This document shows positions 22,100 through 30,282 of a stretch of 64,000 nucleotides of DNA, one piece after another (the first letter of the stretch is position 1; the number at the start of each line of letters is the position of its first letter). The stretch is from positions 16,439 through 80,438 of IMG/VR virus record IMGVR_UViG_3300025305_003938; one strand, written 5' to 3'. The notes under the pieces were generated by a model. The model was not told the DNA's origin and searched no databases. It saw nothing but the letters and a program-made list of their open reading frames with translations. This DNA is from a virus. Position numbers and translations under genes: made by a program.

Positions 22100-22175
22100 G
22101 GGGGTGTAGCTCAGTTGGGAGAGCAGTTGCCTTGCACGCATCAGGTCGTAGGTTCGACTCCTATCACCTCCACCA
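22100..22175 (+). tRNA. tRNA-Ala (TGC)
   Basis: Acceptor GGGGGTG/CACCTCC with the G3-U70 pair needed for alanylation. The D-arm is GCTC/GAGC, and the anticodon stem GTTGC/GCATC (one T-T mismatch) carries loop CTTGCAC (TGC). CCA is encoded. It is followed directly by a strong terminator. The acceptor stem sequence is identical to that of the tmRNA. Confidence 0.9.
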
Positions 22176-22181
22176 TCTTCT

Positions 22182-22211
22182 AAAAGGGGCCCTCGCGGGC
22201 CCCTTTTTTTT
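22182..22211 (+). terminator. Rho-independent terminator after tRNA-Ala
   Basis: AAAAGGGGCCC pairs with GGGCCCCTTTT around a TCGC loop and is followed by a T-run. It ends the Glu-Gln-Thr-Ala tRNA unit. Confidence 0.9.
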
Positions 22212-22285
22212 AATAAATTTAGTGAATTTACAAACATAGCCAAAGCTGATAAGATATATCATATTGAATAGTAAAAAAAGAACCA

Positions 22286-22359
22286 GCGGGTGTAGCTCAG
22301 CGGTAGAGCATCGCGTTGCAACGCGAAGGTCGTGAGTTCGAATCCTACCACCGAGACCA
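22286..22359 (+). tRNA. Degenerate tRNA-like element (Cys GCA-like)
   Basis: The D-arm (GCTC/GAGC), a perfect anticodon stem (TCGCG/CGCGA) and a TTCGAAT T-loop are present. The first three acceptor pairs fail (GCG against GAG), one T-stem pair is A-C, and the anticodon loop TTGCAA has only six bases. The central GCA would read Cys codons. CCA is encoded. It may be a decaying tRNA, an edited tRNA or a non-decoding tRNA-like RNA. Confidence 0.6.
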
Positions 22360-22402
22360 TCTTTCTGTCTTTACGCAGCTATTTAAAATAATTAATTGTT
22401 TT

Positions 22403-22491
22403 GGAAGCGTGTCCGAGAGGCCGATGGAGCACGATTGGAAATCGTGTGTAGTTCATAGCTACCGAAGGTTCGAATCCTTCCGCTTCCGCCA
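22403..22491 (+). tRNA. tRNA-Ser (GGA)
   Basis: A class II tRNA with acceptor GGAAGCG/CGCTTCC, anticodon stem CACGA/TCGTG with loop TTGGAAA (GGA), a long variable arm (GTAGTTCATAGCTAC), T-arm GAAGG/CCTTC and encoded CCA. Confidence 0.92.
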
Positions 22492-22517
22492 ATAATTTTC
22501 CCGCGTCTATATAATAT

Positions 22518-23306
22518 ATGAATGACAGCAATACAGTGCTTCTATGTCCACCCATGTTTTTTGATGTGAAATATTCAATCAATCCATGGATGAAGGGTGA
22601 AAAAGTCAACACGGCCATGGCAAGAAAACAATGGTTTGAGATGAAGTGGGTACTGGAAGATCTAGGTATAAAAGTGAAGCTCATAGGGCAGGAAAACTAT
22701 CTGCCAGATATGGTTTTCACAGCCAACGCCGGAACAGTTAAAGACAAAAAAGTAGTCTTAAGTAATTTTAAGCACTATCAACGACAGCCGGAAAGAGAAG
22801 TATTTCAGCGTTGGTTTGAGGAATTCGGATATGAAACTCACAAGCTACCAGACGGCATGCACTTTGAAGGCTGCGGAGACACGATTCTATCGGGCAACAA
22901 GCTGATTGCGGGGTATGGATATAGATCAGACCTCCGGGCCCTTAAAAAGACCGCTGAGATCTTAGAATTGCAATTAATTTCTCTTAAGCTAAAGAATCCC
23001 AACTTTTATCACCTAGACACCTGTTTTAGCCTCCTAAGAGAAGACTTGGCCATATATTATCCCGGCGCATTTAGCGATCACACAATATCGAAAATTAAAA
23101 ACATAGAACTGTTACCGGTAACGGAGAACGAAGCTAATCAGTTCGCATGCAACTCTATCGTGTACAAAGACAACATATTAATGCCGGCAAAGAATAATCG
23201 CCTTGTTGATGAATTGGCAAATTATGGTTACACTGTTAGGCTGATCGACACTTCTGAATTCTTAAAATCCGGTGGATCATTACAATGTATGTCTTTATGG
23301 ATTTAA
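22518..23306 (+). CDS. Amidinotransferase/DDAH-superfamily enzyme
   Basis: 262 residues. MVFTANAG (~residue 66), FEGCGD (~115, acidic catalytic/substrate pair), FYHLDTCF (~168, catalytic His) and GGSLQCMSL (~254, nucleophilic Cys at the C-terminus) give the ordered motifs of the guanidine-modifying superfamily. That superfamily includes dimethylarginine dimethylaminohydrolase, arginine deiminase and amidinotransferases. Length is normal for the DDAH-like group. The substrate (arginine or a derivative) is not determinable. It could alter host arginine or nitrogen metabolism during infection. A TCTATATAAT element lies just upstream at 22506. Confidence 0.82.
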   Translation: MNDSNTVLLCPPMFFDVKYSINPWMKGEKVNTAMARKQWFEMKWVLEDLGIKVKLIGQENYLPDMVFTANAGTVKDKKVVLSNFKHYQRQPEREVFQRWFEEFGYETHKLPDGMHFEGCGDTILSGNKLIAGYGYRSDLRALKKTAEILELQLISLKLKNPNFYHLDTCFSLLREDLAIYYPGAFSDHTISKIKNIELLPVTENEANQFACNSIVYKDNILMPAKNNRLVDELANYGYTVRLIDTSEFLKSGGSLQCMSLWI

Positions 23307-23374
23307 ATATTAATAGGAATAATATATACTTAATTCGAACCATAAAACTACTTATTACATAAGAGGATAATATA

Positions 23375-23938
23375 ATGAGTAGATCATCGGAGAACGTCAA
23401 GCGCTGGCGTAAAGCCACAAAAGATAGAATAGTTGCAGCTTTTGGCTCCCAGTGTGGTGTTTGTGGATATGATAGAACCTCTGCAGCTCTTGAACTCCAT
23501 CATCTCGACCCTGAAGAGAAGGAATTTTCGTTAGGGTCTGTACGAGCTAACATACGTTCGTGGGCTAAAATCGTAACTGAATGTAGAAAGTGTGTACTTT
23601 TGTGCGCAAATTGTCACCGTGAATATCACCAAGGTTTGCTTGAGCTACCAAGCGGTATTGCACGCTTTGATGAAAATTATGTAGACTACAAAGAAGTGAG
23701 AAGACGCGACAAAAAAGACATATGTCCTATATGTAATGGTGAGAAATTGGTCGGCTCGATAACCTGTTCACGACAATGCGCGGCCAAAAAGAGGCATAAG
23801 ATTAATTGGGAAATATATGATAGTGTCTTAAAAGAAGAGTTAAAAAGAGGAAGCTCTTGGGTTAAAATATCGGATAAGATAGGAAACATTAGCGACGTTG
23901 CTGTTAAAAAGAGAGCAGTAAAAATAGGATTAATCTAA
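23375..23938 (+). CDS. HNH endonuclease-like protein
   Basis: 187 residues. CGVCGYDR followed by ALELHHLDPEEKEF and CVLLCANCHREYHQG gives two zinc-binding CxxC pairs around an HH...N...H core (HHLDP, ANCHREYH), typical of HNH endonucleases. The C-terminal half has a second CxxC pair (CPICNGEKLVGSITCSRQC) and a putative helix-turn-helix. AGAGGA is a good ribosome site. It lies between the amidinotransferase gene and tRNA-Asn, again a mobile-gene position next to a tRNA. Confidence 0.82.
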   Translation: MSRSSENVKRWRKATKDRIVAAFGSQCGVCGYDRTSAALELHHLDPEEKEFSLGSVRANIRSWAKIVTECRKCVLLCANCHREYHQGLLELPSGIARFDENYVDYKEVRRRDKKDICPICNGEKLVGSITCSRQCAAKKRHKINWEIYDSVLKEELKRGSSWVKISDKIGNISDVAVKKRAVKIGLI

Positions 23939-23947
23939 ACTTGACAT

Positions 23948-24034
23948 TCCGGAGTGGCGAAACTGGTAACCGCACTTGACTGTTAATCAAGCGTCATTTA
24001 TGACTTGGGAGTTCAAACCTCTCCTCCGGAGCCA
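23948..24034 (+). tRNA. tRNA with Asn (GTT) anticodon and class II body
   Basis: Acceptor TCCGGAG/CTCCGGA, D-arm with GGTAACC, anticodon stem CTTGA/TCAAG with loop CTGTTAA (GTT), long variable arm (CGTCATTTATGACTT), T-arm GGGAG/CTCTC and encoded CCA. Tertiary shape and sequence are Leu-like, while the anticodon is Asn. Cellular tRNA-Asn is class I, so this is unusual. Confidence 0.85.
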
Positions 24035-24124
24035 AGATTAGACCCCATCCTGCCGCCGCAGCCAAAAATATTATTAGTGTTCGTAAGAAATACCGGCTCT
24101 ATATAGTACATATGAGGAAGTCTA

Positions 24125-25357
24125 ATGAGTATTTTTAGAGAACACAAATCAAAAGTTGATAGAAGTGCAACTGACAGAAAGCGCCACAAAGAAAAGATTG
24201 AAAAGGCTATCAAGGAAAGCATAAAAGATGTTGTAGCAGAAGAGAGTATTATTGGCCAGAGTGGCAAAAAGAAAATAAAAATCCCTGTAAAGGGTATAAA
24301 AGAATATAGGTTTGTCTACGGTGGCAACGAAAAGAATCAAAAGGTTGGATCCGCCGGCGACATCGACGTTAAGAAGGGCCAAAGGATCGGCAAAAAGACG
24401 GCAGAAAGAATGCAACAGGGAAACAAGCCCTCCGACAAAGCCGGCGAAGAATCCTATGAAGTAGAGATAAGCTTAGAAGAGTTAGCTAGTTACCTGTTTG
24501 ACAGCCTAGAGCTTCCGGAACTAGAAAAGAAGAGATTTAAGTTTGTAAATCAAGAAAAGCTAAGAAGGAAGGGCCATCGCCTCAAAGGCATCCGTTCCAG
24601 ACTTTCAAAGAAGGAAACTCTTAAGAGAAAAATTAAGAGAAAGAAGCGGGCTATAGCGGCTGGTACCTATAATCCCGACAGCGACGAGCGCTTTCCGTTT
24701 CACAAGGACGATTTAAAGTATCACCACGTTAAGCCAAAAAATAAAGAAAATACTGCCGCTGTCATTTTCTTCTTAATGGATGTATCCGGTTCTATGGATC
24801 AGGATAAAAAATTCTTGGCAAGAAGCTTCTGTTTCCTCTTGTATCAATTCATTAGGCACAAATACGAAAACGTTGAAGTTGTATTTATCTCACACACCAC
24901 TGAAGCAAAGCAGGTAAATGAGCAAGAGTTCTTCACTAGAATAACGTCCGGCGGTACGATAATGTCGACGGCCCTAGAGTTAGAGAAAGACCTAATTGAG
25001 AAGCAATATCACCCAAGTTCTTGGAATATATACACTTTTTATGCCGGCGATGGTGAAAATTGGCCGGCCGACATCAAAAAGTCTGTAGATCTGCTAGCCG
25101 AACTCAAAGAAATTAATCAACTAATTTCATATGCAGAAATAACGCCATGGGATACCAACGGTTGGCAAGATCCCACGTGGGTAGATCCCATGGTACCAAA
25201 ACCATACCATGCCAGAAGGACCAATCTGAACCCCATGGCGCTGTCGATGTGGGAAGAATTAAATTTAATTGAGGACTCCTCTTTGAAGAGAATAAAGATA
25301 GTTAACTCAGAGTCAATATGGCCCGCATTCAACAGGCTGTTCGGAGTAAAGAAATAA
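24125..25357 (+). CDS. yeaH: YeaH/YhbH-type (DUF444) vWA protein
   Basis: 410 residues. The N-terminus is basic and charged (HKEKIEKAIKESIKDVVAEE). FFLMDVSGSMDQDKKFLARS at about residue 215 is the MIDAS motif (DxSxS) of the vWA fold in DUF444, and TSGGTIMSTALEL follows. E. coli YeaH is 427 residues, so length matches. In bacteria it acts with the PrkA/YeaG kinase in starvation and stress responses. Here it is the first gene of a yeaH-spoVR-prkA run, overlapping the next start by one base (TAATG). A TCTATATAGT element is at 24098. Confidence 0.9.
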   Translation: MSIFREHKSKVDRSATDRKRHKEKIEKAIKESIKDVVAEESIIGQSGKKKIKIPVKGIKEYRFVYGGNEKNQKVGSAGDIDVKKGQRIGKKTAERMQQGNKPSDKAGEESYEVEISLEELASYLFDSLELPELEKKRFKFVNQEKLRRKGHRLKGIRSRLSKKETLKRKIKRKKRAIAAGTYNPDSDERFPFHKDDLKYHHVKPKNKENTAAVIFFLMDVSGSMDQDKKFLARSFCFLLYQFIRHKYENVEVVFISHTTEAKQVNEQEFFTRITSGGTIMSTALELEKDLIEKQYHPSSWNIYTFYAGDGENWPADIKKSVDLLAELKEINQLISYAEITPWDTNGWQDPTWVDPMVPKPYHARRTNLNPMALSMWEELNLIEDSSLKRIKIVNSESIWPAFNRLFGVKK

Positions 25358-26673
25358 TGAACGATTGGACTATAGGAGAATTAGAGGACTGGGATAATAA
25401 GATCTGTAAGATCGGCGAATCATACGGCCTAGACTGGTTTGACATTGATTATGAAATAATCGATTATCATGAAATGATCGGTGCGATGTCCTACACTGGC
25501 ATGCCTACGCACTATAGACATTGGTCTTTTGGAAAGTCTTTTGAACTTACTCATGCAAAATATACAATGGGTCAGACCGGCCTACCTTATGAGATGATTA
25601 TCAACTCAAACCCGAGCATCGCTTATTTGATGAAAGAGAATCCACTAAGCACACATTTGTTAACCATGGCACATTGTGTCGGCCATAGTGATTTCTTTAA
25701 GAACAACAGAATGTTTAAACATACAGATCCAGACAACGTGATCAATAGGTTCAAGTTAGGCGCTAAGAGGATTCAAGAATATCTCGGAGATCCATCGATA
25801 GGTGTAGAGAAAGTAGAAAACATTATAGATGCATGTCATGCAATAAAGTACCAAATCCCCAGAACCCCTGGTATCATAAGACGAAGCAATGATGAACTTA
25901 GGGCAATTTATGCGGAGAAGATGCTTGATGATGAGGATGGGATATACGATGATATTAATCTGGATAAGGTGCCCCTAGAACGAGATTATAATTTACTAGC
26001 ATTCATCAGAGAAAACTCTCGTAATCTTACAGATTGGCAGAGAGATGTAATGTTGATTGTAGAAGAGAATTCTCAATATTTCCTTCCACAAGCTTATACG
26101 AAAATTATGAACGAGGGTTGGGCCGTCCTAATTCATGAAAAAATAATGAAAGAATTAGATCTCCCACATAAACATCATTTGGCTTTTATAAAATTACATA
26201 ATCAGGTCGTCCGCCCACATTTGGGTAGTGTAAATCCTTACCACCTAGGCTATACAATTTTTAAGAAGATAGAGGAAGCTGAAGGCCTAGACGCTTGTTT
26301 GTTAGCCCGCGAAGTACATAATGATGTTTCATTTTTAAGAAAATACTTAGATGAAGAAACTTGTAGGGAGTTGAATTTATTTGCTTTTTCCTTTAAAAAA
26401 AGAAACAATCAGCATACTATAGATGATGTTTCTAATGAAGACGGGTGGACGAACGTCCGCGACGCTCTAATTAGTACAGTTGGATTGAACTCTGTGCCGG
26501 TTGTGTATGTGGAAGAGCTAATGAAGGACAGCACACTACGTATTATACATGAGCACGATGGTCGCGATATAGACCTACGTGACGCGCAAAGAGTGTATGA
26601 CCATATAAAACAACTGTGGGGAGACGATGTACTCTTTACAACAATAATTGAAGAGGAGCCATGGGAATTCTAA
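25357..26673 (+). CDS. ycgB: SpoVR/YcgB family protein
   Basis: 438 residues starting at ATG 25357 (TAATG overlap with yeaH). An earlier in-frame ATG at 25318 would extend into yeaH and was not used. YGLDWFDIDYEIIDYHEMIG and YRHWSFGKSFELTHAKYTMG are hallmarks of SpoVR proteins, as are MAHCVGHSDFFKNN and the C-terminal DGRDIDLRDAQRVYDHIKQL. The E. coli homologue YcgB has about 510 residues, so this copy is somewhat shorter. SpoVR is tied to spore cortex formation in Bacillus and to stress adaptation in other bacteria; its biochemistry is unknown. Its grouping with yeaG/yeaH matches bacterial gene neighbourhoods. Confidence 0.92.
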   Translation: MNDWTIGELEDWDNKICKIGESYGLDWFDIDYEIIDYHEMIGAMSYTGMPTHYRHWSFGKSFELTHAKYTMGQTGLPYEMIINSNPSIAYLMKENPLSTHLLTMAHCVGHSDFFKNNRMFKHTDPDNVINRFKLGAKRIQEYLGDPSIGVEKVENIIDACHAIKYQIPRTPGIIRRSNDELRAIYAEKMLDDEDGIYDDINLDKVPLERDYNLLAFIRENSRNLTDWQRDVMLIVEENSQYFLPQAYTKIMNEGWAVLIHEKIMKELDLPHKHHLAFIKLHNQVVRPHLGSVNPYHLGYTIFKKIEEAEGLDACLLAREVHNDVSFLRKYLDEETCRELNLFAFSFKKRNNQHTIDDVSNEDGWTNVRDALISTVGLNSVPVVYVEELMKDSTLRIIHEHDGRDIDLRDAQRVYDHIKQLWGDDVLFTTIIEEEPWEF

Positions 26674-26674
26674 A

Positions 26675-28609
26675 ATGAAAAAATCAACAAAATTTCTTAA
26701 GGAAATAGACAAACACAGCAGTCGTAAAAGAGCTGAAAAATTTGAAGGAACTTTGGGAGAATATATCAATCTTCTAGAAGTCAATCCTTCAGCTTGTGAT
26801 TTAGCTCACAAGCGACTCTATGAGGCTCTTGCTGGCCATGGTATCACTACTATGGCGGAGTCCGACACTAGGTGCAATAAACTTTTTGGCGGAGAAGCAG
26901 TAAAAACTTATGATTATTTTCAAAGTAAGTTCTTTGGAATGGAGCGTTCTTTAGCAAAAATCATGAGATTCCTGAGATCAGCCTCTTTAAAAGGTGAAGA
27001 AAGCCGACAGGTTTTGCTTTTACTCGGCCCAGTTGGCGCCGGCAAATCTGCCCTTGTAGAACACATCAAGCGCGCCCTAGAGAATTCCGGCCCGATGTAT
27101 CACATTGCAGATTGTCCAATACACGAGGAACCCCTCCATTTGATCCCGCGTGGTTTAAGAGCCTCTTTCCAAGAAATTTATGGCATCAAAATCGAAGGTG
27201 ATTTATGTCCCGTCTGCCGGCACAATCTCTTGAATGAACACGCCGGCGATTACATGAATGTTCCAGTTTCAGAGTCGACCTTTTCAATTAGAGGCCGCCG
27301 CGGCGTCGGTGTTGTACCACCAATGGATGCCAATACACAGGATACATCGATCTTAATAGGTACTGAAGACATTTCGAAATTGGATCTATATCCAGAAGAT
27401 GATCCCCGTGTCTTGAGTCTTAATGGGGCATTCAACGTAGGTAATCGCGGCATTGTAGAGTTCGTTGAGGTCTTCAAGAATGAAATCGAGTTCTTGCATA
27501 CCATGATTACGGCAACTCAGGAAAAATCAGTCCCTTCCCCGGGCAAGCAGGCCATGATTTATTTTGATGGTGTAATCCTCTCTCACTGTAACGAAGCAGA
27601 GTGGAATAAGTTCAAGTCTGAGCACACTAACGAAGCAATCTTGGATAGAATTGTACGCGTTAACGTGCCGTACTGCTTAGAATACGCAGAAGAAGAGAAG
27701 ATTTACAAAAAATTAATTGGTGAATCTGATTTTGAGTGCCATTTTGCGCCTCACACACTAGAATTTGCCTCCATGTTTGCTGTTCTTTCCCGCCTCAAGC
27801 CAACGAACAAAGTAGATCTTCTTACGAAGATGAAAATATACAACGGTGAAGAGATTGTTGAAAAGGGTTCTGTTCGCAAACTTGACATTGATGATCTCCG
27901 CGAAGAGGTAGTTGATGAAGGGATGACGGGTATTTCTACACGTTTTATCATGAAGGCTATCGACAATGCATTGTCGGACTCAGATAAGAACATGATAACT
28001 CCAATCTCTATTCGCGACTCACTTGTAAAGCAGGTGAAGGACCAGATTGTAGATCAAGAAACTAGAGAAACATGCTTGATTTTCTTACAGAAAATTCTTC
28101 ACGAAGAGTACCTAAGAATTCTAGAGAAAGAAATAACAAAGGCTTTTGTTTCCGCATATGACGAACAGGCCGAAGCTTTATTCAATAACTATCTCGACCA
28201 TGCCGAGGCTTACGTGAACGCCACAAAGGTTAAGGATCGGGTTACGAAAGAAGAGATCAATCCCGATGAGAACTTCATGAAATCAATCGAACAGCAGATC
28301 GGTATACAGGGTAGCGCTAAAGATAATTTTAGAAGCGACATTACTGCTTACATGTTTGCTATGCTCCGCCGCGGCGAAGTCATTGACTGGAGAAGTTACG
28401 GGCCCCTACGTGAAGCAATTGAGAACAAATTAGTAACATCAGTGAAAGATATAACAAGAATCGTTACAAAGTCTAAGAGTAGAGATAAGGGCCAACAGAA
28501 GAAATACAATGGTATGGTAGAAACTCTAATAGAAGACTATGGATACACCGAAGACTCTGCAGAGGAAATTATCAAATTTGCTGCTAATAATTTGTGGAGA
28601 GATTCGTAA
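26675..28609 (+). CDS. prkA: PrkA/YeaG serine protein kinase
   Basis: 644 residues, the same length as E. coli YeaG. LLGPVGAGKSALVEH (~residue 116) is the Walker A motif of the AAA+ domain, followed by a PIHEEPLHLIP region. Walker B is near MIYFDGV, and DRIVRVNVPYCLEYAEEEKIYK is characteristic of PrkA. The C-terminal ~250 residues are the kinase-like helical part. The ATG at 26675 is two bases after the SpoVR stop; an upstream TTG-led frame was rejected. In bacteria PrkA/YeaG phosphorylates proteins during nutrient stress and stationary phase. A phage copy could hold the host in, or release it from, a starvation state. Confidence 0.93.
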   Translation: MKKSTKFLKEIDKHSSRKRAEKFEGTLGEYINLLEVNPSACDLAHKRLYEALAGHGITTMAESDTRCNKLFGGEAVKTYDYFQSKFFGMERSLAKIMRFLRSASLKGEESRQVLLLLGPVGAGKSALVEHIKRALENSGPMYHIADCPIHEEPLHLIPRGLRASFQEIYGIKIEGDLCPVCRHNLLNEHAGDYMNVPVSESTFSIRGRRGVGVVPPMDANTQDTSILIGTEDISKLDLYPEDDPRVLSLNGAFNVGNRGIVEFVEVFKNEIEFLHTMITATQEKSVPSPGKQAMIYFDGVILSHCNEAEWNKFKSEHTNEAILDRIVRVNVPYCLEYAEEEKIYKKLIGESDFECHFAPHTLEFASMFAVLSRLKPTNKVDLLTKMKIYNGEEIVEKGSVRKLDIDDLREEVVDEGMTGISTRFIMKAIDNALSDSDKNMITPISIRDSLVKQVKDQIVDQETRETCLIFLQKILHEEYLRILEKEITKAFVSAYDEQAEALFNNYLDHAEAYVNATKVKDRVTKEEINPDENFMKSIEQQIGIQGSAKDNFRSDITAYMFAMLRRGEVIDWRSYGPLREAIENKLVTSVKDITRIVTKSKSRDKGQQKKYNGMVETLIEDYGYTEDSAEEIIKFAANNLWRDS

Positions 28610-28623
28610 ATAAAAAGTGATAT

Positions 28624-29964
28624 ATGACAAAGACTATCTATGTGCTAGACACTAGTGTTTATTTAACAAACGCTGATTCAATTTTTTCCTTCAACGATAA
28701 TGATATAATTATTCCGCTGAAGGTATTAGAAGAGGTAGACAAGCATAAGAAGCGCCAAGATGGCGCCGGCTTGAATGCTAGAACGATAATTCGAATATTA
28801 GATTCCCTAAGAGAAGAGGGCAGCCTCTATGAAGGCGTCGGCTTGGGCCCGGGCCTGGGAAAAATCAAGGTAAGAGGGATAGAGACAGTTCATACAGACC
28901 AGTTCCCTAAAGATCTGAATATGAACGTTCCCGACCATATGATCATCGCGACAGCTCTGTCTGAAAAGATAGATAGTCCCGAAAGCGAAATTGTGGTTGT
29001 CACGCGTGACATTAACATGCGCGTAATCTGTGACTCTCTGGGTCTGTCCTGTGAAGATTATATTGACAATAAGATTGTTAAGAGTGGCGAAAGTATTTTT
29101 ACAGGTCACGTGGCGCACAGCATAGAAGACTCAGAAATCGATGCACTCTATAGCGGTGAAGAGATATACTTAGATCCTGAAGAGATTGAAGTCTTTCCAA
29201 ATCAATTTGTAATGTTGAAATCAAACATCAATTCAAAAAGAACGGTTTTGACACGATTTGTAAATTATGTTAGCCCTCTCGTCCGCGTCGCCGCTAACAG
29301 GGCTGGTGTCTGGGGGGTGAAACCTAGGAACAGGGAACAGACGTACGCCCTAGATATCTTGATGAACCCAGATATATCCCTAGTTACGTTGATAGGCAAG
29401 GCCGGCTCCGGTAAGACTCTTTGTGCTATAGCCGCGGGAATACAGCAAACTTTAGATCCAACATCGGGTGATGCTGGCGAACCTAGATACACTAGAATGA
29501 TCGTTTCTCGCCCCGTTCAGCCGCTAGGAAAGGATATTGGTTTCCTTCCCGGCACCCTGGAAGAGAAGATGCACCCATGGTTGATGCCGATTCAAGATAA
29601 TCTGCAGTTCTTAATGGGTAACGACAAAGCAACGCTAGAAATGTACATGGAGCAGGGCACAATTGAGATAGAAGCTCTGACCTATATCCGCGGCCGCTCG
29701 ATAGCAAATGCTTTTATTATTATTGATGAGGCTCAGAACTTAACAACTCACGAATTAAAGACTATTATTACAAGAGTTGGTGAGGGTACTAAAATTGTAT
29801 TGACCGGTGATGTCGAACAGATTGATAATACATATATCGATGCTACTAGCAACGGTTTAACGCATGCAGTTGAGAAGTTTAAAGAAGCAGACCTAGCAGC
29901 CCACATCACCCTCTTGAAAGGTGAGAGATCTAAAGTTGCAACCCTCGCCGCAAAAATCTTATAG
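28624..29964 (+). CDS. phoH: PIN-PhoH fusion (YlaK-type)
   Basis: 446 residues. An N-terminal PIN-like RNase domain (YVLDTSVYLTNADS, then VTRDINMRV) is joined to a C-terminal PhoH ATPase. There, Walker A is GKAGSGKTLC (~258) and Walker B is FIIIDEAQN (~364). SRPVQPLGKDIGFLPG lies between them. This is the PhoH2/YlaK layout known for RNA-related helicase or nuclease activity. PhoH is one of the most frequent auxiliary genes in marine phages and is linked to phosphate stress. It follows prkA by 14 bases, extending the stress module. Confidence 0.92.
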   Translation: MTKTIYVLDTSVYLTNADSIFSFNDNDIIIPLKVLEEVDKHKKRQDGAGLNARTIIRILDSLREEGSLYEGVGLGPGLGKIKVRGIETVHTDQFPKDLNMNVPDHMIIATALSEKIDSPESEIVVVTRDINMRVICDSLGLSCEDYIDNKIVKSGESIFTGHVAHSIEDSEIDALYSGEEIYLDPEEIEVFPNQFVMLKSNINSKRTVLTRFVNYVSPLVRVAANRAGVWGVKPRNREQTYALDILMNPDISLVTLIGKAGSGKTLCAIAAGIQQTLDPTSGDAGEPRYTRMIVSRPVQPLGKDIGFLPGTLEEKMHPWLMPIQDNLQFLMGNDKATLEMYMEQGTIEIEALTYIRGRSIANAFIIIDEAQNLTTHELKTIITRVGEGTKIVLTGDVEQIDNTYIDATSNGLTHAVEKFKEADLAAHITLLKGERSKVATLAAKIL

Positions 29965-29973
29965 GAGAATAGA

Positions 29974-30282
29974 ATGAGCACAGAAGAGAATCCAATATTA
30001 AAAGAAGTAGTCGAGCAGGATTCACCATTAAAAACTTTAGTGGTTAATTATGTCGGCACAGTACACAGTCCAGAAAACGGAGAAGTTACCGTAGAAATGA
30101 TTGTAGACACCATGGTTAAAGAATTTCCAGAATTTTTGATGGTTATCGCAGAAGAAAACTGGATTAGAGGATATCACCAAGCGCTGGGCGATGTCGAAGA
30201 GGGCGAACGTTTGGCACAGGAACAATCCACTACTCCCGAGCAAACTGAAACGACTGAAGAAGTCCCCGCCGCAGCAGAATGA
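29974..30282 (+). CDS. Small acidic protein after PhoH (102 aa)
   Basis: A good ribosome site (AGGAGAAT) precedes ATG 29974. The N-terminal half is hydrophobic-patterned (KTLVVNYVGTVHSPENGEVT). The C-terminal end is an acidic Glu/Thr/Pro/Ala tail (TPEQTETTEEVPAAAE). It ends four bases into the next gene. Unrecognised; it may be a partner of PhoH or a tail-tagged small protein. Confidence 0.6.
   Translation: MSTEENPILKEVVEQDSPLKTLVVNYVGTVHSPENGEVTVEMIVDTMVKEFPEFLMVIAEENWIRGYHQALGDVEEGERLAQEQSTTPEQTETTEEVPAAAE

Noticed and set aside
22286-22359. tRNA-like sequence as an integration (att) site
   Set aside because: No integrase, excisionase or duplicated core was seen, and the genome organisation is that of a lytic T4-like phage.
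25318-25356. Earlier ATG for the SpoVR gene
   Set aside because: It would overlap the end of yeaH by 40 bases. ATG 25357 in TAATG overlap has GGAG upstream and gives a normal SpoVR start.
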